A stretch of 64,000 nt of DNA from contig CAJJDN010000103.1 in the NCBI GenBank assembly GCA_905182985.1, forward strand, positions 329,882 to 393,881. Reading direction: 5' to 3'. Below are positions 24,946-37,100 of the stretch, one piece after another. Position 1 is the first letter of the stretch; each line of letters begins with the position of its first letter. A program made the position numbers and the translations under genes. Under the pieces are notes generated by a model. It saw only the letters and a program-made list of their open reading frames with translations. It made no database searches and had not been told where the DNA came from. This DNA is from Paramecium sonneborni (taxonomy: Eukaryota > Ciliophora > Oligohymenophorea > Peniculida > Parameciidae).

Positions 24946-25785
24946 ATGAAGATGAGGGGTGGAAAAAATTAAAGATAAGCTTAGAATTTGCTCCATAGAA
25001 TACTCTCAATAGTAAATTCATAATCAGTATTAAATTAGAATGAAATTTTAGTCAGACATGCTTTAGCATGGCATAATTATTTTAAAAGAGTAACAGAATT
25101 TAAAGATTCATCTATATATCATTATGATTTGATTGATCCTCCTTTACAATATTTAGGGACTAAACAATGTGATAAATTAAAATAAGAAATAAATAAATTA
25201 GACTTTGATAAAGTCTATGTGTCACCGTTATTAAGGCATATTATTTGAAAGTAACTATAGAGCAATACAAACAACTCAATTATTATTTTGTGACCATCCT
25301 TCAAAATAGAAAATATAATTTATTCTAAGTCCAGAGATTTGTGAGAAAATAAGTACAGTTAATTCAATTTATAAATGGGGCAATTTAACATAATTGTTAT
25401 AGGATGTATTCTTTTTAATTATAATATTTAGAATGGAAATCCAATACATTTTGATTTTACTTAAATGCCAGAGAATTATGAATTTTGGCAGTTTAATTTA
25501 TTGTAAAAGAGCTATAACCTAAATGATTGTTTACCAAATCGAGAAGATTAAGAAAAATTTATGGTAGAAGAATTTGTTAGAAAAGGATCAACATTTTAAT
25601 TAGAATATAGTAGAAATGTTATAAGTAGAGTGTAAGGATTTGTTGATAAAATTAAAGATGATGAATCGTAAAAAAAAATCGGAATCGTTACTCATTTTCA
25701 AATTATTAAATCAATATTATAATGTAGTAAATAAAGAATAGATTTTAAATTTGGTAATGGAGCTGTATTTGGACTTAATTTGTGA
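24946..25785 (+). CDS. Histidine-phosphatase (phosphoglycerate-mutase-like) superfamily protein
   Basis: The core motif of the superfamily is present as ILVRHALAWHN near the N-terminus, where the usual RHG is RHA; the nucleophilic His is kept. Downstream are VYVSPLLRAIQTTQLLF (the conserved SPLxRAxQTA element), and IGIVTHFQIIKSI, carrying the second catalytic His after a strand as in VTHG. The product is about 253 aa. Introns: 25012-25038 (27 nt, frame-neutral and therefore uncertain), 25236-25260 (25 nt, starts GC instead of GT) and 25406-25431 (26 nt). The start at 24946 is the ATG that keeps one frame into the motif; other ATGs nearby are in the wrong frame. A metabolic mutase would normally be shorter-looped; a small-molecule or protein phosphatase role is equally possible. 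Confidence 0.8.
25236..25260 (+). other. Non-canonical GC-AG intron
   Basis: The conserved SPLLR|AIQTT motif is split by 25 nt that begin GCATAT and end CTATAG. Removal restores the motif exactly; retention gives a TGA within the insert. All other frame-required introns here start with GT. Confidence 0.75.
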
Positions 25786-25827
25786 TTTACATGATTATTT
25801 AATATTTTTTATAAATATTGAAAACAC

Positions 25828-27177
25828 ATGGATTTGTTTCGAAAAGCTGATAAAACTAAAGCTGAAATCGATGTAGATATAGTGTTTAATTAGATTCTGT
25901 ATAAAGAATAATTCCCTAAATTAGAACCTTTTATTAAAGTGCTCACTTTATAAAGTCATTCTGAATATTTAGAAGTAACTTCATAATCGATTCTAGCTTC
26001 TTCGAAGAATTAAAGTGTATGAATTGATGGCATTTAATTTAGTGCCATAAAATGAATAGGACAACTTATACATGTTTTACTCAGGAAGAATGAGATAAGA
26101 TTTATCAGATATTGAAGATTTGGATGAATTTGCATCAAAGTCTAAATATATAAAGAAAAAAAAACAACAATATTAAGAAGACTTACCAGAAGGTTATTTA
26201 ATAGATAGATAAAATATGAATAAAATAGTATGTATAATTTTAAATTAGTTCGCAGTTGAAAATTGCACTTTACTTATGTTAACACCTACAGACATTACAT
26301 CAATGCTTCTTAAACATGAGTTATTAATCAGATAGAAAAGACACTTCTTCTTAAGTACTTTCAAACCTACTAATTTTGATGATAAATAACTATTATGTTA
26401 GATTGCAGATTCACTTTAAGTATTTCAATAATACATTAGCTTTTCTATTATGAAGAACAAGCTTGTTTAATGTAATTATATCAAAAATTGGATAACTTGT
26501 TTATCATTTTCACAGGAAAAGTGTAAATTTATACTAAAAGAAACATTATTATGGAATGCAACCCTATGGATTTTATCAATGAAGAATGTGCCATGGCTAA
26601 TTATTCAGCTTAAGTTCTATCTAAAGATGCATAAGTATTTAAAATAGATAAAGTATTACTATAATTGTTTCCAGAATCTGCTAAATTACTTATTGAATAA
26701 TCAAAAAAAAATAAAAGTTTGTTGAGAAGAAATTTAATGGAAAATCACATTGTTGACCTATAAATTCCAGAAAATTAAACCTTTAAGTTTTAAAGGTAGC
26801 ATAAATTTAGAAGTATGATTTCTTTAGAAAAATTATTTAAACCAGCTTAACCTCTTTTATAAAAGTCTGAATAAACAACTATGACTGGATTCAATAGGAA
26901 AGAATCATAACATAGAAAAAAACTATCTACAGGAAATATTGAGGTTTCTGACAAAGAAGTTGTTCAAGTTCTTCTCAACAAAAACCAATTTACCTCTAAT
27001 AGGACACTTCATTCTTAAACTTCCGATAAATTTAGTAGAACCTCATCAAATATCTCAAAATTACTTAACTTTAATTGCTAATCTGTTTAACTGACAAAAT
27101 CCTCAAAATAAGTTTAAAGCTTATGTTTATTACCAGAGATGTCTCAAAAATCAAAAAAAAATTCCTCATTATTATGA
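25828..27177 (+). CDS. Cyclic-nucleotide-binding-fold-like protein, 426 aa
   Basis: Three introns (26015-26042, 28 nt with a GTG donor; 26228-26248; 26420-26439) give a 426-aa protein. The central part (about 95-260) resembles the beta-roll of cyclic-nucleotide-binding domains: TPTDITSMLL, then DSLQLFYYEEQACL and LDNLFIIFTGKVQIYTKR, which matches the FxxGexxxxxYxIlxGxV pattern. The phosphate-binding cassette is not recognisable: where FGExAL..PRxA would be expected there is DFINEECAMANYSAQV without the key Arg, so cNMP binding is doubtful. The C-terminal 160 residues are Ser/Lys/Gln-rich and probably disordered. No kinase or channel domain is attached. The gene lies only 42 bp after the phosphatase-like gene on the same strand. 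Confidence 0.75.
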
Positions 27178-28331
27178 ATAATTATGATAAATTTTTATAT
27201 AATCTTTTTCATTATTTCAGGTAAAGTCTTTCGCATTAAATTAATGCTTTTTTATAAGCATTATAAAAAAAACTATTTTAATTTTAATATATTTTATTGG
27301 ATATTAATTAAGGCTGTTATCTTTTAATATTGTATTATGATAAATCTCTCATAGTGATAAGGATAGAAAAAGAATTATTTATTCATGAAACGCTACTATA
27401 AATTTTATAATAAATTTAAGTTTTACTTGAGCTAAGTTCCATAACTTAGTTTAATCCTTACTCTTTTTTTATTTTTGTATTTATAACATTAGTTTAGTTT
27501 AGTAAATATTATATTCTATTTTTTTTTTGACTCAATGATTATTTCAGATTAAAATCTTCCTAATATCAATTTAATTTTTTAAAGTGAATATACTAAACAA
27601 TATGAATAATAATTTGTAATTATAGGTAATCAATTCATTTCTTTGAATTTTTCTAATTCTATCCAAGTAATTTATTTTAGTGTTGTTCTGGAAAAGCTGC
27701 TTCATCCAACTTTTACCAAAATTTTTTCTTCATAAATTCTGTTTTATGAACAAATCTATTGAAGGCTGAGTTTTAAACTAAATATTGAGTTAGATGGGGA
27801 TTCTCTTTAGCATTCAAGAAAATATTCAATTTATTTAAAAAATTTCTCATAAATTATTAATAAAAACTAATAATATCGTAAAATTTTTTATGAATTATAA
27901 CTCTTAATTTAAAGATGATTTAATCATTTAATTACTTAAAATCTGGGAGCATTTGGAAGAGAGAATTGAAAAATTATTTTTAATTAAAATAATTATGGAT
28001 AAGAAAATTCAAATGCAGTGTCTAGATTTCTTATAAGAAACCAGTATTTCATTGTTTGTTAGTAAAAAATTCGTAATTTTATATTATTTGATTGTTATTT
28101 TATAAAAATTATTTTTCTATTAAAGTATAATTGTAAAATTTATCAATCTTCTTAATTAGACAGAAAGGCACTTAATTAATATAACTTTTATAACAATATA
28201 AAATGCTTAATTGTCTTGTATTTAGAATTATTTTTATTAATTTGAGAAATCTGATTTTAATATTTAGTCCAATTATTTAGAATTCATAAATAAATGAATA
28301 AATTTTGATAATTAACAATGACAATAATAAT
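27178..28331. other. Gene-free AT-rich interval
   Basis: About 1.15 kb between the convergent ends of the cyclic-nucleotide-binding-like gene and RanBP1. No open frame with protein-like composition, repeat array or RNA gene seen. Unusually long for a tail-to-tail spacer in this genome; it may contain an eroded gene. Confidence 0.45.
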
Positions 28332-28864
28332 TCACTCCTTCTTTGGCTCTTCTGCTTTTACGGCCTTATTATTTTCATAAGCTTTTTCGAATTCAGTTTT
28401 AAATCTTTCGACCTCTTCTGGTGAAGTGAATCGAACACATAATTACCATACTTTAGCTTATTCATCAGAGGCATCATAGCAAGTCCATATCCATGATTTG
28501 TCTGCTGTCTTTAACTAAGACAATTTGCAAAATCCTTCTTATGCTGTGATAAAATGATTAGCAATTAATTTTCCTGTCTTATCTTATCTCATAAGTAATC
28601 TAATTTTATTAGAATTTTTGTTTTTAAGGAATTTCAAGTCTCCAACACCTCTTTCCTAAAGCTTTATAACAATATTACCTTCCATTGAGCATCTGCAAAT
28701 CTATAAATTTTAGCTCGGAATTTAGCTACTTCTTCATCTTCTTCTTCTCCAGTTTAAACTTCTACTTTATTAAGTGTAGCATCTCCATTTCCAGTTGGAA
28801 ATACTTCTTATTCTGGGTTATAATCTTCTCCTACTTATTCATCATCATCACCGTGAGGGTCCAT
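28332..28864 (-). CDS. RANBP1: Ran-binding protein 1 (RanBD1 domain)
   Basis: RanBP1 binds RanGTP and stimulates GTP hydrolysis by RanGAP, releasing cargo complexes after nuclear export. The 169-aa product is nearly all one RanBD: acidic N-terminus, KFRAKIYRFADAQWKERG, GVGDLKFLKN, KIRLLMRQDKTGKLIANH, the SWIWTCYDASD strand and the VRFTSPEEVERFKTEFEKA helix, ending in a Lys/Glu-rich tail. One 23-nt intron (28656-28678) splits AQWK|ERG and is required to stay in frame. Length is typical of single-domain RanBP1. Confidence 0.96.
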
Positions 28865-29110
28865 TGATTAAATTAAAAAATTATTTAAATTATTTAAAAT
28901 ATTTAAAAATTCAATGTATTTATCACAACCTTTTATTATCATTTCTGATAATTATATATCAAAGAATTTTAGAAAATAAATTTTCAATCATAATTCTCAT
29001 TAAAAAACATTCACATCCTTTATTAAATTACATCTTTTTTAGTTTTAAAAAGAGAAATACCTGTATTTTTATAATAAATGATAATATATTATAAAATTGA
29101 ATCAATGATT

Positions 29111-29749
29111 TCAACCGCAACAATTTTATCTTGGCCTTTATTATTAGACATCTTATTATATTTTTCTAGCTTATAAATTTATTGCAAGCAAATCAATCAA
29201 TTAATTTATTCCTTCTCCTGTTTTTGTTGATATTTCACAATAGAACAGATTCTTAGCTTTACAAAATTGCTAAACCTTTTCTTATGATATGCATCTGACT
29301 TCCTATCCTTCATGAATTAAGTCTAATTTATTTCCTACTATTATTATCACAATTCTATCATCGGCATTGTTATATATATCTTCATTTATCAACTAGAATT
29401 ACCTTTCAACCAATATTATAAGTTTTCATAAGTATATAAATCTGTAAGATCATAAAACAATAATGCTCCTTATGATTAATGAAAATGACTAAATAGTATA
29501 ATTAATACTTTGAAGTTAAGGACTTATATTTCTCGGATCCAGCTAAATCATATATTTTATACCTGTATCCCAAATTTTTAAATTAATCATTGAGTCTTTA
29601 AAAATAATCTATTTTTATGCAAATTCAACCCCGATTGTTGGTTAAGGTTGTCGCGGAGCAACATTTTTAATTATTCGAATAAAAAAGCTTGTCTTTCCAA
29701 CTTTACTATCTCCTACCAAAATTACCTTATATGTATATGTTTAATTCAT
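29111..29749 (-). CDS. Rab-like small GTPase with Ser at the catalytic Gln position
   Basis: A Ras-superfamily GTPase of the Rab type, 191 aa in four exons (introns 29543-29562, 29489-29508, 29380-29402). G-boxes: P-loop GDSKVGKTS, switch I QPTIGVEF, switch II DTAGSEKYKSL, G4 GNKLDL and G5 EISTKTG. The C-terminus ends NCCG, with two cysteines available for geranylgeranylation, so it should act on a membrane. Switch II has Ser where Rab, Ras and Rho proteins have the catalytic Gln (DTAGQE), and the P-loop has Lys where Rabs often have Gly. Both suggest slow intrinsic hydrolysis. It cannot be placed in a Rab subfamily from sight. The N-terminus starts directly at the first strand (MNQTYTYKVILVG). 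Confidence 0.93.
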
Positions 29750-30420
29750 TTTTATAAAATAAATATTAAACTCTTTATACAAAAGTATCAAACAAAATAA
29801 TTAAAAATATAGATTATATATTTAATTTCCCTAGAAAAGCATAGCACTAAATGTTATAAAAGAGAATATTTCTATATTTCAACTCATTAATTAAAAAATT
29901 CTTAATTTTAATATATATTTTCATTATTAGAAAAATTTATAAATATCTTTGAAAATTCATAACATCTGATTTTCTTTATTCTTAATATTATATAATTATT
30001 ATCACACTGCTTCTTATCGAATCTTAATGTTGGCTGTTTCTTTATTTGATTGACCAGACTTAGTTTAAAATACCATATGAACTTTTAGAATTATTTGTTA
30101 TTTTATTAAAGAATTAGGATAATCAAGCCTATTTTTTTGACTTCCCCAAATATTAAATTTACTAATCGAAATTTCAGAATGACCAAAAATATTTTTTATT
30201 TAGCAATTTAATTTACTAAACACAATTTCGCTCCTCAGTAATGATTCAAAATTTTCTCATTTCCTCTTTTCTTCCAACCATAAATCTCCTTTTTCAATAT
30301 TCCAATTGGTTTTGTGATTTTTGAAGAAATTCTAAATTTTATCATCAACATTTTATTTTTAAAGACGAACAAGCTTATAAGCTATTCATCGATTCCTTTT
30401 ACTCATTCAAAAAATTCAAA

Positions 30421-30480
30421 AAGCTCTATAAAATACTTAAGCAAGCTCTATAAAATGCTTAAGCAAGCTCTTTAAAATGA
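30421..30480. repeat. Tandem repeat, 22-bp unit, about 2.7 copies
   Basis: The unit aagctctataaaatacttaa plus gc occurs at 30421-30442 and again with one change at 30443-30464; a partial, more diverged copy follows to about 30480. It lies in a gene-free interval. Probably a simple slippage or unequal-crossover product; function unknown. Confidence 0.8.
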
Positions 30481-31034
30481 TCTTTATATTGACTAAGTTA
30501 GTGCATCAATTTTGTTAAGTCATCTTTTAGGTTACTATAAAATTACAAGTTCTAATTGATATTGTGAAAAAGAACTTAACTGTAGCCAAATGATGATATC
30601 TAAATAAAAGGAAAATTATTTTATTCACTGAACACAATTATTGTAAAAATGAATTTAAATATTACATCCATAATGATTTAATCAATAGTCTCTGTAAATA
30701 AATTAATTCAACTTCAATAAAAATTGTAGAATAATTGTTATCATCTGATACTTTAATCATTTTATTTTATGAATTTATTTTTCGATTATAATTATATACT
30801 TAAATTTTCTTTCTCTCTTATTGATAAATATTCTCCAATAAGAAATTTAAAATATTCTTACCTTAGCTTTGTTTTAGTGAGTCAAAAATTAGAGCAGAAT
30901 GTTATTCGAAAGAAAAAGAAGTAAATTGGACAACATTGAGTTATTTAAGTTAAGAAATATCAAATAAATCTGGATTTTATGAAGCTTCTAAGCTTTTGAA
31001 AAAAAAATTTCGAATAAAATTTTCTGAAATTATA

Positions 31035-31074
31035 CTAATATTCTTAAAATTAAACTGATATTCTTAAAATTAAA
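31035..31074. repeat. Tandem duplication, 20-bp unit, 2 copies
   Basis: Two adjacent 20-bp copies (31035-31054 and 31055-31074) differ at one position (ctaatatt versus ctgatatt at the start). Confidence 0.8.
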
Positions 31075-31161
31075 CTTACTTAAAGGATTATAATAAATAT
31101 TATTTTTAATTTTTTAATTCTAAATAAAATAAGAAATTATTGATTTATAACAAATAGTTAT

Positions 31162-34100
31162 TCAATTTATACTTTTTTTTCCAATTTCATTTTCTAATGC
31201 AAGCTTTTAATTTTATTTTAAATTATCTCTTTAAGAATGAATTGCAAACGAATGTTATTCAATTTTATTATTTGGAAATGAATATTCATCTTTTTTACTA
31301 TGACTTTGCTATAGAATATTTTAATTCATAAGATTATTGACACTAAAAATTTCTGCTGAAAATTATGGGTCAGTAAACTGCTTTTCTTGATTATTATTTT
31401 TAAAAATAAAGTTTTTAGATGATAATTCTAATCCTTTTTTTCTAAACATAAAAAATAAATAATACTTTTTAAATTCTAAAACTTATCGTGCCTATGGTAC
31501 AAGATATTCTCTCAGTTTTGCAAATCTCTTTTTAATTCTAGATTGCTAAATTTGGTGTGTTTCAAAGAATCTATGTAGGCATGGATGCGATTTGAAAAAT
31601 GAAGGAAAGTATTTTAATATGAATTCCTTAAAAGTATCAATTTTTTCGTGAAGTTTTTTGAAATATGCAAATAAAATTTATGAAAGCATATTGAGAATGT
31701 AAAAGGCATTAAGAAAAGCAATAATTATATAAAAAGGCCATACTATTTCGTAGAATTATTATTATTATGCTGTGTAAATAGAGCTTGCCAAAATAATAGA
31801 GACAGCACAAACAACAGTTGATTAAGTATCAATTTTATTTAATTATCCTGTCATATATGGTTTTTATTTAATAGTGATAAAAGTATAGCTAAATAAGACT
31901 AAAAATACTAGAGATGCTTTGATAGGAACATGATCATCATAATAAGCCAAAACAATAATAATAATCTCTTTTTATAGTATCTTAAGTGTTTCCCAGAAAT
32001 AAGCATGCAATTAATATTCATTATACAAATATCCCCAAGTCTTTCTAACATAAGAAAAATCAAGATGATGTTTATTTTTATGGACTCCAAACCATAAAAA
32101 GAAAGGAAGAATACAACCAAAAGTGAATAATAAGGGTAAGCAAAATGTTATAATCCATTGAGCATGTTAAATTGTATCATATCTATAAGCTACATTACCT
32201 TAGATCCAAAATTAATCAGATATCTATCTGTAAGACAATAATGAAATGATTCCACCAATTAAATTTGGCTACAAATATATGAATAAGTAAATTAGGGAAG
32301 TAGAAATAAATGAAAAATTAAATTTAATTTATTTAGTAAATACAGCAATTGCACCTAAAGTAAAAATAATAGTAATGTAAGAAGAAGTCATAATCAAACT
32401 CCAAATAATTCTAAAATAGATAATTAAAATATCGGTGATGGTAACTAAGAAGCAATCTAATGAATAAGCAAGTGATTCAATAGGATTACCAGCACTATTG
32501 ACAATTGATGCCAGTCCTACTGGAACTTATAATTAAAATGTAGATATAGTTGATATGATTTATAGATAATTTGTAAACAATTTGATGAGAATTGCAGTGG
32601 ATGCTTCTTTTATAGCAACCCTTACTCCAAAAGCCTTTAATCTTAATCCTAATACAAATTCATCTATCATTTCAATCGTGCTACTAACTGACATCAATGT
32701 AGAGATCAACGTCCAAAGACTTACGAAAATTATTGTTATGACATTGTATACTATTTAATCACAACTTCCACATGAATATGTTGAACTTACAGAATAAGAT
32801 CCACTTCCTCTAGAATTATATAAATCACATTATTCACATAAGGCTCCTATGTGTCCTAATATACATGATTCATCTCCTGGTCTCCAACCACCTTTACAAT
32901 TCTCTACTAAATGATAACAGTATTCAATTGTCTAACTAAAATAATATGCTCGCCAATAATGCTATCTCAGTTCTATCATAGATGATTCCAATGATTTTAT
33001 TTTGGTATCATCTTTATAACTACAATTCTATGCTTCATATGATACTTAGTATTAATTTTAAAAAGAATTACACAGAACACAACCTCCAGATGTATGATTT
33101 AAGAATTCACCTAATTAACAAGGAAATGTTCTAATATCCACTTAGAGTTTATAATTTTTCGTATATTTCTAAATTTGAAAAGGAGGGTTCTATTTGTATT
33201 AAGGCACTGAAATACTATTACATTCTATTTATAATCTTAGAACTATATCTGAATTATAGGTTGGATTAAAGTAAATTATTAGATTATCTAAATTATAATC
33301 TCCACTTGTTTCATTAAATATGACATCATTATAAGAAAAACTATATTCAATATTCTTTACTTCTCTCTAGGAACTTAAATTAAAAGCTATTGGTTATAAA
33401 TTACAATAAGATCCTGTTAATCCTTTAATCTATTTCTAAAATTTATCCAAAGCAATAATTCTGAGTGTTAAATTATAAGGAATGAATTTTGAATTGACAG
33501 GATCAAAATATCTGTAGTTTCCTATCATGATTCCAGATGGTAATATTAATTGACTCATCTTAGAGGAAGAGCCTAAAATCTTATAAGGAATTATTAGAAT
33601 TTGTTCAACAATTTCTATATCTGAATTATTTAATTCTATTTTATTTAGTAAAGTTAATCCTGAATCTATAGATAATGTTAACGATCTTGGTTTTTCTAAA
33701 ACATTAGATCCATACAATGTAGCATTATTATACTTTAACTATAAATCTAACTACTTAGTCAATTGCAATTATTAAGAACTTAAATATATACCTCCTGCAA
33801 TATCAGCTGTATTTTCTATTATCTTGGAATCTAAAATATATAGTTATTCATCTTCAGATTAATAATAAATAGCACCTCCAATATTGCCAAAATTATTTTA
33901 AAAAATGCTACTTATAATTATAGTATTCATCTTAACTATTAAAAGTGATCCACCAAAAGAAGCGGAATTATTTAGGAATAAGCTGTTTTCTATAATCACT
34001 TAATATTCCATTTAGTTAATTAGAGTTTAGTAATCATGCTATTGTAAAATTCGATAATTTGAAGGTAAATTTTAAATAATAAAATCATTAATACTCTTAG

Positions 34101-37100
34101 TAATAAATAAACAACCAGCCCTTCCACATTTGCTATTTTATATAAGAATTTATGAAAATTTGATATTTTCAACATTTAATTATTCAACATCAAAAATTCT
34201 AACTAAACCAAATTAGCATTTTTTGCATACAACATTTTAAATTTAAAACTACTCTACTCGTAAGATATGCTTTTAATTGATTTTATTAATTTCAATTAAA
34301 CTAAAATTAGAAGGTGAATTTTTAAATATCTTCAATTGGTTACAAATTAATTGTATTATATTTTTAGCATCAGATTTGGTCTCTGTAATTTAAGTATTAA
34401 TTATATTTATTTTCATCGGACATTCTAGTTGAGTGAAAAATTCTGAATTAATTGGCAAACATTCTCTTTTTTCACTTAGTTAAATTTGAAATACTTAGGA
34501 GATTTAAATATCGAATATTTATATTTTTCCAAAAGATTCTAAAAATATTAATTAAATTATTACATTATTTTAAATTTAATTGAATTAATGGTGAAAAAGC
34601 TATTGAGCAATTAAAGATTTTAATATTAGACATTAATATATTCTATGCTTCTACAATTTTCATTAAGAATTGTATATAAATAGATTAGAAAGTACAATTA
34701 TAAAAGCTAAAGTTACCAAATTAAACAAAAATTAAAGGGTTTGAGTGAATAATAATGGAAACCTCATCATCTGATATGCTATCTAAATTTGAGTAAAAAT
34801 TTTCTATTCCCTCTTTTGTTGAATAAAAATCAATATTTTAAAAGTTTATTTGAGATTTAATCGAATCCTTTTTGGAAAGAGTATAAGAGAAAAATTAATT
34901 TTACATAGAAAAACAATCTCTCACTAATAATTATTCAAAGACTATTAAATTAGAAGATTCAGATGGAATAATATATATTGCACCACCATCAGATCTACTA
35001 TAAATAGAATCAAATGTGGTATTTTTAATGTTTAAAGTCAATACAGATGAACTAGCATCTATGTAAAAGCATCCTCCTTTTGAAAAATATAAGGAAGACA
35101 AAGTTGTTCTTGTATTGAGAAAAGCTGAATTTATTATATTAATAAAGCTTATTCCCTAGGCAATTATATAAAAACCTCCTCCAAATATAGAAATTGAGGA
35201 ATTTATCTTTATATTATCAATCATAATTAATTTAGATATTAGCATACCATTCCCACTAGTTGATTTTATCGGGAAAATGAATTAAACATTAATATCTGTT
35301 AGATCTTGAGTATTTTTTAATAATATATATCTATTCAAAGATGAATAATTCATAATGTTGTTATTTTAAAATTAAGAATTTTTCAAAATTATCTTTTATG
35401 AATCTATATATAAGATTGAATTAGTTGAATTAGTGACCAAGTTTTATAAAAATTAGCAACTTTATATTCTAACTGTACCATATTTAAGTGACAAAAATAA
35501 TGTAGCTGAAGAAGATTAAGATAAAGCTTAAAAATATTCATTTAAATGGTTGTCATAAAAAACTGTATTTTAAAAAGTTATGAGTCCTTTTTGCTTTGAA
35601 TCTAAAGAAATTAGTGCTGTATTTTTATTTAAAGTTGCAACAATCAATAAATTTGAAATAAAAAAGGAGTTTTGAATATAAATTGTTTCTTCAACAAATC
35701 TCTACATTAAATCATATCCTTAAAAAATAATCAATGGAGTATTAAAACTTAAACAACTTGTAACATTTAAATTATCTATTAAAATATTTTAGTATTAGCC
35801 TACATAAAGAAAGAAATACAATTCAACGATAGCTAATTGTTATACACAATCTATTGTTGAATGTAAGACTTTTTAAAAATACCTTTAATCTTAAGTCATT
35901 AAAGAGTTTCTGATTTCAAGAGTCTCAGCATAAAGAATTGTCATTTCAGGCAATCCATAACCTCTCTAAATATAAATTTCTTCTAAATTACAAATTTAAC
36001 ATTCAATGTATATCATAACCTAATCAAAAGAAATCTGAGTATTTTACATTTTATTAGTAGAAACACAATTTGACATTTCAAAATTAGTTAAATTAAACAT
36101 TAATTAATTAATTTCATCATATTTAATAATTTTTAAGATTTATTATTTATTATTATAGCTAGAATTTATTATTTTAAGACTTTTTATTAGGATATTTTAG
36201 GATTAATTCAAAGCTGCTTATGATTTCGTATACTCAATATTATTCTGAATTAACATACTTGATTCAATAAGTGTTTAATTTATAATACAATCTTTTAAGT
36301 TGATTACATTACTTGAAAAAAATGATGAATTATCTCTAAGTTGAGAATCTTTCAAAACTAATTAAGATACAATAGTTGATTCAACATTATTTAATAAAAA
36401 TATGTTAGAATTTTTCAAAATCTCAACATTGTTCATATATATTTAACCAAGTTGTAAAGTTCCTATTGTAAAATCTAGTAAACCCTTACATAAAAAGAAA
36501 TCAGAAGAAATAAATTTAGTATCAGAAATATTAATTTTTTACAATTAACTTTTATAATTTAGGGGATTAGAGATAGCTTAAAATTTAAATAATGTCGAAT
36601 TTGTAAATTCAGAATTTTTTATTGTGATATTAGTTATATGTAAATAATTTTAAGTGATATTGGATATGGAATTAAAAGTAAAAATATCGGACTAGTACAC
36701 ATAAAGGTTGTTAATTAATAAATTAGATATTTAAAGAGAATAAGGAATATTTGATACTATTTTAAAGAATTATCCAGCTTTTAATGTACTTTTAGTTTCA
36801 AATATGCAGTCTATTATTCTAAAAGTCAATTTGTTTTTCAAATTATTCATAGAAATAATTGAGTAATTGGCTTAGGAATTTAGATTTTTGCCAAAATCAA
36901 AATTAATGTTTTCAAATGTAATTATTGTATAATTACTAATTGTTATTTATGAAGCAATAGATAATTAGATTGGATTATCTGAATCTATTCTTTTTCCCTT
37001 AAATTTAATATCCATTTATTGTAAAGAAAATATTTTTTAAGCTAATGTAGAAAAAATCTCTAGGTTATTGCTAAATTCACAACCTTAATTAAAACCTTGA

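Larger units (their letters stand above)
29750..31161. other. Gene-free interval with two short tandem repeats
   Basis: About 1.4 kb, AT-rich, between the Rab start and the stop of the giant membrane-protein gene. No open frame of protein-like composition. It contains the tandem repeats listed at 30421 and 31035. Confidence 0.5.

Noticed and set aside
25236..25260. Retained internal eliminated sequence (IES) instead of an intron
   Set aside because: Precise excision between TA dinucleotides here does not restore the SPLLRAIQTT motif, whereas GC-AG splicing does.
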